The notes beneath the pieces are model-generated. The model worked only from the letters and a program-made list of their open reading frames with translations, was not told the origin of the DNA and searched no databases. A stretch of 11,734 bases of DNA from SSC3 sp035477015 (GTDB lineage: Bacteria; Actinomycetota; Actinomycetes; Propionibacteriales; Nocardioidaceae). Both the position numbers and the translations under genes were made by a program. Where the stretch lies: NCBI GenBank assembly GCA_035477015.1, contig DATILB010000452.1:1-11734 (forward strand), in the 5' to 3' direction. Shown piece by piece: positions 5,966 to 11,734 of this stretch. The stretch's first letter is position 1. Every line of letters starts with the position of its first letter.

Positions 5966-6679
5966 GTGGGCAGCCCTGTCAAGCACTCTCCGCATCCGGA
6001 CGGCCGGGTCGAGCGCTGGCGTGAGCACCGGCTGGAGCGCCGTCGCCAGCTCGTCGACGCCACGCTGGTCGCCCTCGAGGAGTACGGTCCCGAGGCGAGC
6101 CTCAGCCAGATCGCCCAGGTGGCCGGCATCCCGAAGCCGAAGATCTACCGGCACTTCGACGACAAGGCGGACCTCGTCGGCGCCGTGGGCCAGCGGTTGC
6201 GAGACCTGGCCCTCGAGCGGCTGGCCGCCGAGCTCCGTCCGGACGCCACCGTCCGTCAGCACGTGAGTCGCTCGCTCACTGCCGTGCTGACCCTGGTCGC
6301 CGAGCACCCGAACTGCGTCAAGATGCTGATGAACGCGCCCCCTCCGCCAGGTCGGCCGAACGCCATCACCGAGGGTGGTCGCGCCATAGCTCGCGTGCTC
6401 GTCACGTTCACCGCCGAGGACTTCTCCCGGGCCGCCCTGCCCACCGATGGCATCGAGCCCCTCACGCACGCCCTGGTCGGGTCAGTGCTGGGCGCGACGG
6501 ACTGGTGGCTCCTGCAGCCCGAGGGCGAGCGGCTCCCCCTCGAGCGGTTGGTCGACCAGCTCACCGTCGTCCTGATCGGCGCAGGCGACGCAGCCCTGAG
6601 GACGATCGGGCTTTCGCTCGACCCCGACGCCGTCGTCGGCGCGGAGCACCTGGTCCGGCTTGCCCAAGGTGCGCTCTAG
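5966..6679 (+). CDS. TetR/AcrR family transcriptional regulator
   Basis: With the GTG start at 5966 the protein has 237 residues. An in-frame ATG at 5924 would add 14 residues, but it would put the operator palindromes inside the coding region, so I prefer GTG. The N-terminal DNA-binding domain covers about residues 25-72, with helix-turn-helix SLSQIAQVAGIPKPKIYRHF (45-64) followed by DDKADL, the classic TetR pattern. The C-terminal two thirds is the helical ligand-binding and dimer domain, with a proline run NAPPPPG (123-129) and a TDWW segment (178-181). It lies divergent from the two SDR genes, with overlapping inverted repeats between them, so it probably represses both them and itself and responds to a lipid-like ligand (inference). 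There is no Shine-Dalgarno before the GTG, in line with a leaderless mRNA. Its stop is shared with the convergent hydroxylase gene. Confidence 0.85.
   Translation: MGSPVKHSPHPDGRVERWREHRLERRRQLVDATLVALEEYGPEASLSQIAQVAGIPKPKIYRHFDDKADLVGAVGQRLRDLALERLAAELRPDATVRQHVSRSLTAVLTLVAEHPNCVKMLMNAPPPPGRPNAITEGGRAIARVLVTFTAEDFSRAALPTDGIEPLTHALVGSVLGATDWWLLQPEGERLPLERLVDQLTVVLIGAGDAALRTIGLSLDPDAVVGAEHLVRLAQGAL
6676..6679. other. Shared CTAG stop codons, TetR gene versus hydroxylase gene
   Basis: CTAG provides the TAG stop of the TetR gene (6677-6679, +) and of the sterol desaturase-like gene (6678-6676, -). There is no intergenic DNA and no room for a terminator. Confidence 0.9.
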
Positions 6680-7782
6680 GACACGTACTCGGCGTACTCA
6701 CGCTTGCTGCGGAAGGGCATCAGGTGTTGGGCCACGATGCCGCGCGGCACCGTCTCCAGCTTCAGTACGCCGTACTCCTCGGGCCAGCTGCCATCGCGCG
6801 GCAGCTTGAAGCTGCCCATCAGCATGTCCACCAGCGGAAGATGGATCGCGTAGTTCCGGTCCCAGTAGTCGATGTGTCGCGCGTGGTGCCAGTGGTGGTA
6901 GCGCGGCAGCACAACGACGTACTCGAGCCAGCCGAAGCGAATGCCGATGTTGGCGTGCGCGACGACCGCCTGCAGGCCGACCAGGATGACGTAGGCGTTG
7001 ACGGCCGGGGTGGAGAAGCCCAGCACGAGCAGCGGCAGCAGTACGACGCTGCGGGTCATCACTGTCTCCACGAAGTGGACCCGCGAGCCGGCGAGCCAGT
7101 CGAGGTCGCGACTGGAGTGGTGCACCGCATGGAACCGCCACAGGACTGAGATCCGGTGATAGGAGCGGTGCAGGGTCGCCTGCGCGACGTCGGCCACGAA
7201 GACGGCGAGCAGGAACTGCGCCCACCCGGGCATCGACCCGACCGCGTCCTTCACGCCCGGGACCGCCACCGCAGCAGCGACGGTGGACGTCGATGCCGTG
7301 ACCAGGATCAGGATGAACTGCACCAGCACGTGACTCATGAAGAAGTAGGTCACGTCGGTGCGCCACCCGGGCCGCAGCACCGGGACCTGGCGATGGGCGA
7401 GGTACTGCTCGAGCGGGATGAAGACCAGCGCCGAGAAGAAGAGGGAGAGGACGAACCAGTCCAGCCCGAGGGAGTACGGCGTCTCCCCGACCGTGTCGAC
7501 CTGGACGTCGGTGCCGCCGAGAACGACAGCCAGCGTCGCCGCGCCGACACCGGCCAGCGCTACGCGGCGGCTCTGGTCTCGCAGGACAGCGGCCGTCCCC
7601 AGGACGAACGCCGCAACGAGCCCGATCAACAGGAGCGAGCGCGCGAACCCGTCGGTGTAGACGACCCGGAACTCGCGGCTGGTGAGCAGCTCAGGGAAGT
7701 GGAAGCACAGCACGGCCAGCAGGCTGAGCACGCCGAGCAGGCAGGAGACGTACGGCAGGAAGACGCGATGGCGGAGCAGCAT
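6676..7782 (-). CDS. Sterol desaturase / fatty acid hydroxylase family membrane protein
   Basis: A 368-residue integral membrane protein with several hydrophobic segments (about 8-28, 47-66, 74-90, 106-123, 146-175, 186-200, 246-275). It has the histidine clusters of the membrane di-iron hydroxylase superfamily: HRSYH (205-209), HAVHH (218-222), H236, H276 and HHWHHARH (296-303). These ligate two irons for O2-dependent hydroxylation or desaturation of lipids. The C-terminal catalytic half is complete. The N-terminal half adds extra membrane helices beyond the catalytic core, as in many bacterial members. The substrate (fatty acyl chain, sterol/hopanoid or alkylglycerol) cannot be told from sequence. 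The ATG at 7782 has no evident Shine-Dalgarno, and a TAGCGT -10-like element ends 6 bases before it, so it may be leaderless. It is divergent from fabH and converges on the TetR gene. Confidence 0.88.
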   Translation of the reverse strand: MLLRHRVFLPYVSCLLGVLSLLAVLCFHFPELLTSREFRVVYTDGFARSLLLIGLVAAFVLGTAAVLRDQSRRVALAGVGAATLAVVLGGTDVQVDTVGETPYSLGLDWFVLSLFFSALVFIPLEQYLAHRQVPVLRPGWRTDVTYFFMSHVLVQFILILVTASTSTVAAAVAVPGVKDAVGSMPGWAQFLLAVFVADVAQATLHRSYHRISVLWRFHAVHHSSRDLDWLAGSRVHFVETVMTRSVVLLPLLVLGFSTPAVNAYVILVGLQAVVAHANIGIRFGWLEYVVVLPRYHHWHHARHIDYWDRNYAIHLPLVDMLMGSFKLPRDGSWPEEYGVLKLETVPRGIVAQHLMPFRSKREYAEYVS

Positions 7783-7816
7783 GGTTCAACGCTAGGGCGA
7801 GCGACGGTGCAGCGCC

Positions 7817-7832
7817 TGAGTGCACGTACTCA
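7817..7832. promoter_or_regulatory. Imperfect palindrome upstream of fabH, possible operator
   Basis: TGAGTGCACGTACTCA has perfect outer arms TGAGT/ACTCA and is symmetric at 12 of 16 positions. A second TGAGTAC half-site is seen at 7897-7903. The placement between two lipid genes suggests a site for a fatty-acid regulator, but I cannot match it to a named family. Confidence 0.4.
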
Positions 7833-7940
7833 AATGCGTTGCGCGATCTCGCCATACTGACTGGTAATCATCGGGGTCTCTTCCGTGCCACCGCGCTGAG
7901 TACCCTGGGGGCACCCGGCCGCTCAACCGGGGTCCACGGT

Positions 7941-7947
7941 GAGGGGG
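7941..7947 (+). promoter_or_regulatory. Ribosome binding site of fabH
   Basis: GAGGGGG stands seven bases before ATG 7955 and supports this start over downstream codons. Confidence 0.6.
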
Positions 7948-7954
7948 TCTCGGC

Positions 7955-8956
7955 ATGAAGACCATCGGTTCTGTCACTGGCGCGCAGCACGGCGCGATCC
8001 TGGGTGTCGGCGCCTACCGCCCAGTTCGCATCGTTCCCAACTCCGAGGTCGTCGAGGCGATCGACTCCAGCGACGAGTGGATCCAGCAGCGCTCCGGCAT
8101 CAAGACCCGTCGCTTCGCCGGGCCCGAGGAGACCGTCCAGATGATGTCGGTCGCTGCCTCGCGGCAGGCGATGGAGCGCGCGGGCATCGATGCGGGACAG
8201 ATCGACGGCGTCATCGTCGCCACCGTCTCGCACCTGCTTCAGACCCCGGCGATCGCGACGGCGATCGCACACGAGCTGGGCACCAACCGACCCGTCGCCT
8301 TCGACATCTCCGCCGCGTGCGCGGGCTTCTGCCACGGTGTCGCCCTTGCCAGCGACATGATCCGCGCGGGCAGCGCCAAGCACGTCCTGGTGATCGGGGT
8401 CGAGCGGCTGACCGACATCACCTCCCCCACCGATCGGGGCACCGCCTTCATCTTCGCCGACGGCGCCGGGGCCGTCGTCGTCGGCCCTTCTGACGAGGCC
8501 GGCATCGGGCCCGTCGTGTGGGGATCCGACGGCGAGCAGTTCGACTACATCCGGCAGACCGAGGACTGGCGCGACGTGGTCGCCGCCGACCGGCCGTTCA
8601 TGCCACACCTGGTCATGCAGGGCAGCCAGGTGTTCCGCTGGGCGTCCTACGAGATGGCCAAGGTGGCTCAGGCGACGCTGGACGCAACTGGACTCACGGT
8701 CGACGACCTCGACGTCTTCGTGCCGCACCAGGCGAACAGCCGCATCACCGACGCGATGGCGCGGTCGATGAAGCTTCCCGAGCACGTGAAGATCGCGCGC
8801 GACATCGTCGACCAGGGCAACACGTCGGCGGCTTCCATTCCTCTTGCGCTCGACCGGATGATGCAGGAGGGCGACGCCAAGAGCGGCGACCTCGCCCTCT
8901 TGATCGCGTTCGGTGCCGGCCTTGCCTACGCGGCACAGGTCGTGCGCGTCCCGTGA
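7955..8956 (+). CDS. fabH: 3-oxoacyl-ACP synthase III (KAS III)
   Basis: A 333-residue protein of the usual FabH length. It condenses an acyl-CoA primer with malonyl-ACP, the first step of type II fatty acid synthesis, in the cytoplasm. The Cys-His-Asn triad is intact: C122 in AACAGF, H258 in PHQANSRI and N289 in NTSAAS. Other FabH marks are GVGAYRP near the N-terminus, SSDEWIQQRSGIKTR (38-52), the FADGAGAVV stretch (167-175) and the C-terminal FGAGLAYAA. The chain of QTPAIA and surrounding primer-pocket residues does not let me tell acetyl-CoA from branched or longer primers. It is first in a cluster with acpP, fabF and an acyl-CoA carboxylase gene. The usual fabD partner is not upstream. 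Expression is probably set by the 172-base divergent promoter region. Confidence 0.93.
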   Translation: MKTIGSVTGAQHGAILGVGAYRPVRIVPNSEVVEAIDSSDEWIQQRSGIKTRRFAGPEETVQMMSVAASRQAMERAGIDAGQIDGVIVATVSHLLQTPAIATAIAHELGTNRPVAFDISAACAGFCHGVALASDMIRAGSAKHVLVIGVERLTDITSPTDRGTAFIFADGAGAVVVGPSDEAGIGPVVWGSDGEQFDYIRQTEDWRDVVAADRPFMPHLVMQGSQVFRWASYEMAKVAQATLDATGLTVDDLDVFVPHQANSRITDAMARSMKLPEHVKIARDIVDQGNTSAASIPLALDRMMQEGDAKSGDLALLIAFGAGLAYAAQVVRVP

Positions 8957-9020
8957 TGTCAACACAGCAAATCGCGGCCGAGCGGCCACAACTGAAAACA
9001 CCGTAGAACACCAACCCCGT

Positions 9021-9026
9021 AGGAGA
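9021..9026 (+). promoter_or_regulatory. Ribosome binding site of acpP
   Basis: AGGAGA with five bases before ATG 9032 is the strongest Shine-Dalgarno in the window. It follows an A-rich leader (about 8986-9015), consistent with the high translation usually needed for acyl carrier protein. Confidence 0.75.
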
Positions 9027-9031
9027 TATTC

Positions 9032-9274
9032 ATGGCTACCGACGTCCGCGCCGAACTGGCCGAGATCGTCAACGAGGTCGCCGGCGTCGACGCCGACGAC
9101 GTCCAGCTGGAGAAGTCGTTCATCGACGACCTGGACATCGACTCCCTGTCGATGGTCGAGATCGTCGTCGCCGCCGAAGAGAAGTTCGGCGTGCGCATCC
9201 CCGACGAAGAGGTCAAGAACCTCAAGACCGTCGGCGACGCCGTCTCCTTCATCGAGCGCGCCGCGCAGGGCTGA
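9032..9274 (+). CDS. acpP: Acyl carrier protein
   Basis: An 80-residue acidic protein with the DSL motif of acyl carrier proteins (D37-S38-L39), where S38 takes the 4'-phosphopantetheine arm. Helix II (SMVEIVVAAEEKFG, 40-53) with its acidic, hydrophobic face and the IPDEE segment (57-61) are typical of fatty-acid ACPs that dock onto ketosynthases. Length and charge match housekeeping ACPs. It carries malonyl and growing acyl chains between FabH, FabF and the reducing enzymes. It sits 75 bases after fabH with a strong Shine-Dalgarno and one base before fabF (TGAGATG), so fabF translation is probably coupled to it. Confidence 0.95.
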   Translation: MATDVRAELAEIVNEVAGVDADDVQLEKSFIDDLDIDSLSMVEIVVAAEEKFGVRIPDEEVKNLKTVGDAVSFIERAAQG

Positions 9275-9275
9275 G

Positions 9276-10514
9276 ATGAGCAACACTCGAGTCGTCGTCA
9301 CCGGCCTGGGGGCGACGTCCCCGGTCGGTGGCGACGTGCCCACGACGTGGGAGGCCCTCCTGGCCGGCCGGTCCGGCGTGCGGCGGCTGAAGCACGAGTG
9401 GGCCGAAGAGCTAAGCACCCAGATCGCGGCCGAGGTCGCGGTCGAGCCGGGCGACGTCCTCGACCGGGTCAAGGCCCGTCGTCTCGACCGCTCGGGCCAG
9501 TTCGCCCTGGTCGCCGCTCTCGAGGCCTGGGCGGACTCTGGTCTCGACCAGGTCGAGGTCGACGCGGAACGCCTGGCGGTCGCCATCGCTACCGGGATCG
9601 GTGGCGTCACGACGTTGCTGAGCAACTACGACACCTTGAAGGAGAAGGGTCCCCGCCGGGTGTCCCCCCTCTCGATCCCGATGCTGATGCCCAACGGCCC
9701 TGCGGCCGCGGTCGGCCTCACGATCGGCGCCAAGGCGGGCGTCCACACGCCGGTGTCGGCATGCGCCTCGGGCAACGAGGCGATCGCACTCGGCATCGAC
9801 ATGATCCGGCTCGGCCGTGCCGACGTGGTCGTGGTCGGTGGCACCGAGGCCGCCGTGCATGCACTCCCGATGGCCGCATTCGGCCAGATGATGGCGCTGT
9901 CCAAGCGCAACGACGAGCCCGAGAAGGCATCACGTCCGTGGGACAAGGGCCGCGACGGTTTCGTCCTGGGTGAGGGCGCGGCCGTGCTCGTGCTCGAGTC
10001 CGAGGAGCACGCCAACGCTCGCGGTGCCCGGATCTATGCCGAGGCGGCGGGTCACGGGATCACGGCAGACTCGCATGACATCGCCCAGCCGGACCCGTCC
10101 GGTGCCGGGGCTACTCGCGCGATGAAGAAGGCCATCCTCGACGCCGGGCTGCAGCCGACCGACATCCTGCACATCAACGCGCACGCCACGTCGACCCCCC
10201 AAGGCGACCTCGCCGAGGCATCGGCGATCCGCCAGGCCCTCGGGGACGAGGCCGCCGGCAAGGTGATCCTGACTGGCACCAAGTCGATGACCGGGCACCT
10301 GCTCGGCGCAGCCGGCGCTCTCGAGTCGGTCGCCACCGTGCTCGCGCTGTACCACCGGGTGATCCCTCCGACGATCAACCTCGACGACCCCGAGGACCTC
10401 GGGATGGACATCGCCACCACTCGTCGCGAGCTCCCCGAGGGAGCCATCGCAGCTCTGAACAACTCGTTCGGCTTCGGCGGACACAACATCGCCATCGCGT
10501 TCAAGAGCATCTGA
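9276..10514 (+). CDS. fabF: 3-oxoacyl-ACP synthase II (KAS II)
   Basis: A 412-residue elongating ketosynthase. I chose ATG 9276 (MSNTRVVVTGLG), one base after the acpP stop; the frame is open further upstream but that part overlaps acpP and is not KS-like. The Cys-His-His triad is present: C163 in SACASG, H303 in NAHATSTPQGD and H341 in KSMTGHLLGAAG, with K336 also conserved. The C-terminal NNSFGFGGHN (395-404) is the usual KS glycine-rich loop. It catalyses decarboxylative condensation of acyl-ACP with malonyl-ACP in chain elongation. In principle it could belong to a specialised synthase, but the clean FabF architecture beside fabH and acpP argues for fatty acid synthesis. No chain-length-factor partner is next to it, which speaks against an aromatic polyketide cluster. 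Confidence 0.94.
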   Translation: MSNTRVVVTGLGATSPVGGDVPTTWEALLAGRSGVRRLKHEWAEELSTQIAAEVAVEPGDVLDRVKARRLDRSGQFALVAALEAWADSGLDQVEVDAERLAVAIATGIGGVTTLLSNYDTLKEKGPRRVSPLSIPMLMPNGPAAAVGLTIGAKAGVHTPVSACASGNEAIALGIDMIRLGRADVVVVGGTEAAVHALPMAAFGQMMALSKRNDEPEKASRPWDKGRDGFVLGEGAAVLVLESEEHANARGARIYAEAAGHGITADSHDIAQPDPSGAGATRAMKKAILDAGLQPTDILHINAHATSTPQGDLAEASAIRQALGDEAAGKVILTGTKSMTGHLLGAAGALESVATVLALYHRVIPPTINLDDPEDLGMDIATTRRELPEGAIAALNNSFGFGGHNIAIAFKSI

Positions 10515-10518
10515 GAAA

Positions 10519-10525
10519 AGGAAGG
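10519..10525 (+). promoter_or_regulatory. Ribosome binding site that decides the carboxylase start
   Basis: AGGAAGG lies directly against TTG 10526 but six bases before TTG 10532. The spacing favours the second TTG. No ATG or GTG stands in a suitable place in this frame. Confidence 0.6.
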
Positions 10526-10531
10526 TTGGAC

Positions 10532-11734
10532 TTGTTTTCTCGAATCGCGATCGTGAACCGCGGTGAGGCTGCGATGCGGCTGATCCATGCCGTCCGCGAC
10601 CTCACGGCTGCGGGCCAGGACTTCGTCACGGTGGCGCTGTACACCGACGCCGAGCGGCACGCCATGTTCGTGCGCGAGGCTGACGAGTCCTACCCGCTCG
10701 GCCCAGCATCGGCTCGCCCCTATCTCGACCTGAACGTGCTCGAGAGCGCGTTGGTCGCGACCAAGGCCGACGCCGTGTGGGTCGGCTGGGGATTCGTCGC
10801 GGAGGACCCCACGTTCGTCGACCTCTGCGACCGCCTCGGAATCACCTTCATCGGCCCGAATGCCGAGTCGATGCGCAAGCTCGGGGACAAGATCGGGTCG
10901 AAGCTCATCGCCGAGGAGGTCGGCGTACCGGTGGCTCCGTGGAGCGGCGGACCGGTGGAGACTCTCGACGCCGCCCTCAAGGCTGCCGAGTCGATCGGCT
11001 ACCCGCTGATGCTCAAGGCGACCGCGGGCGGCGGCGGCCGCGGCATCCGCAAGGTCACGTCACCCGCGGAGCTGGAGGATGCCTACCAGCGCACCCGTGA
11101 CGAAGCCGAGCGGGCGTTCGGCAGTGGGGTGGTCTTCCTCGAACGAGTCGTCACCGGGGCCCGTCACGTGGAGGTCCAGCTCATCGCCGACGGGCATGGC
11201 ACAGCCTGGGCGATCGGCGTACGCGACTGCTCGGTCCAGCGGCGCAACCAGAAGGTCATCGAGGAGTCGGCCTCGCCGCTTCTCACTCCCGAGCAGAACG
11301 ATGCACTGAAGGCGTCGGCGGAGCGGCTCGCTCTAGCTGTCGGCTACCAGGGCGCCGGCACCGTCGAGTTCCTCTACCAGCCCGAGGAGCAGTCGTTCGC
11401 GTTCCTCGAGGTCAACACCCGTCTCCAGGTCGAGCACCCCATCACCGAGGTGACGACCGACATCGACCTGGTCAAGGCACAGATCCACGTCGCTGCCGGC
11501 GGCCGCCTCGAGGGCAGCCGCCCTGAGGAACGCGGTCATGCCATCGAGGCCCGGCTCAACGCCGAGGACCCGGACCGCGACTTCGCCCCGTCCCCAGGTC
11601 GCGTCGAGCTCCTTGAGCTGCCGAGTGGTCCAGGCATCCGCGTGGACACCGGGCTTGGCGAGGGTGACACCATCCCCGCGGACTTCGACTCGATGATCGC
11701 GAAGATCATCGCCAGCGGGCGCGACCGCGACGAG
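10532..11734 (+). CDS. Acyl-CoA carboxylase, biotin carboxylase region (3' end off window)
   Basis: From TTG 10532 the frame is open to the last base, giving 401 residues without a stop. It carries the full biotin carboxylase module: N-terminal IAIVNRGEAAMR (5-16), the ATP-grasp glycine loop AGGGGRGIR (165-173), RDCSVQRRNQK (231-241) with EES, FLEVNTRLQVEHPITE (291-306) with the metal and catalytic residues, and GHAIEARLNAEDP (335-347). The module carboxylates biotin with ATP and bicarbonate, and the product malonyl-CoA would feed the adjacent FabH/FabF. The sequence VGWGFVAEDP (84-93), where standalone subunits usually have GYGF, resembles eukaryotic and large fused actinobacterial carboxylases. 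I therefore suspect that biotin carrier and carboxyltransferase domains follow in the same chain. An ordinary AccA/AccC-like alpha subunit is the alternative. It begins 17 bases after fabF in the same operon. Confidence 0.88.
   Translation, partial: MFSRIAIVNRGEAAMRLIHAVRDLTAAGQDFVTVALYTDAERHAMFVREADESYPLGPASARPYLDLNVLESALVATKADAVWVGWGFVAEDPTFVDLCDRLGITFIGPNAESMRKLGDKIGSKLIAEEVGVPVAPWSGGPVETLDAALKAAESIGYPLMLKATAGGGGRGIRKVTSPAELEDAYQRTRDEAERAFGSGVVFLERVVTGARHVEVQLIADGHGTAWAIGVRDCSVQRRNQKVIEESASPLLTPEQNDALKASAERLALAVGYQGAGTVEFLYQPEEQSFAFLEVNTRLQVEHPITEVTTDIDLVKAQIHVAAGGRLEGSRPEERGHAIEARLNAEDPDRDFAPSPGRVELLELPSGPGIRVDTGLGEGDTIPADFDSMIAKIIASGRDRDE

Larger units (their letters stand above)
7783..7954. 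promoter_or_regulatory. Divergent promoter region between the hydroxylase gene and fabH
   Basis: These 172 bases are the longest gene-free stretch. They must contain the promoter of fabH (+) and that of the hydroxylase (-). A minus-strand TAGCGT (7794-7789) is a candidate -10 for a leaderless hydroxylase transcript. For fabH, candidates are TACCCT (7901-7906) or the TAATCA region near 7865, neither with a convincing -35. A palindrome lies at 7817-7832. ACTGGTAATCA (7860-7870) shares 7- to 8-base words with the TetR operator region. A weak CCCGG/CCGGG hairpin (7914-7931) lies in the fabH leader. Confidence 0.6.

Noticed and set aside
7914..7931. CCCGG/CCGGG hairpin in the fabH leader as a riboswitch
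   Set aside because: It is a single five-base stem with no conserved aptamer features that I can recognise.
8974..8987. GCGGCCGAGCGGCC between fabH and acpP as a terminator or attenuator
   Set aside because: The stem is only four base pairs (GGCC/GGCC), with no T-run. It is probably chance in GC-rich DNA.
8913..9275. Extension of fabF upstream to 8913
   Set aside because: The added part overlaps acpP in another frame and is Ser/Arg-rich noise. The ketosynthase fold begins at the ATG at 9276.
7868..9625. 585-residue minus-strand open frame opposite fabH, acpP and fabF
   Set aside because: It is opposite three genes with intact catalytic motifs, its translation shows no domain, and its composition is that of a shadow frame.

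Overview
The window looks like chromosomal DNA from a high-GC actinobacterium. The codon third positions are almost all G or C, there is an mce operon ending in Mce-associated genes, starts include GTG and TTG, and genes are coupled by 1- to 4-base overlaps. The overall style (mce locus, discrete type II fatty acid synthase genes, a biotin carboxylase that looks like the head of a large fused acyl-CoA carboxylase) suggests Propionibacteriales such as Nocardioides or Aeromicrobium. This placement is inference, since I could run no search.

Bases 1-4172 (+) are the 3' end of an mce operon. They hold the C-terminal part of an MceD-like protein, the MceE-type lipoprotein, MceF, and two small Mce-associated membrane proteins. 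Every junction is a 4-base start/stop overlap, so the five genes should be one translationally coupled unit. In characterised systems this machinery imports lipids or sterols across the envelope; the YrbE permeases and MceA-C would lie off the left edge.

Bases 4169-5888 (-) hold two short-chain dehydrogenases in one operon, divergent from a TetR-family regulator (5966-6679, +). The short gap between them carries two overlapping inverted repeats that share a central half-site. This is the best regulatory signal in the window and probably the TetR operator. A membrane di-iron fatty acid hydroxylase/sterol desaturase (6676-7782, -) ends tail-to-tail with the TetR gene. Both convergent junctions in the window end in the same shared-stop tetranucleotide, CTAG.

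Bases 7955-11734 (+) are a fatty-acid synthesis cluster: fabH (KAS III), acpP, fabF (KAS II), then the N-terminal biotin carboxylase region of an acyl-CoA carboxylase that runs off the right edge. The cluster supplies malonyl-CoA, primes on acyl-CoA and elongates on ACP. fabD (malonyl transferase), ketoreductase, dehydratase and enoyl reductase genes are not next to it.

Taken together, the region reads as a lipid neighbourhood: uptake (Mce), redox tailoring under TetR control (two SDRs, possibly the hydroxylase) and synthesis (FAS II plus carboxylase). I see no RNA genes, insertion sequences, CRISPR arrays, attachment sites or convincing rho-independent terminators. No stretch over 300 bases lacks a gene; the longest gap is 172 bases (7783-7954).
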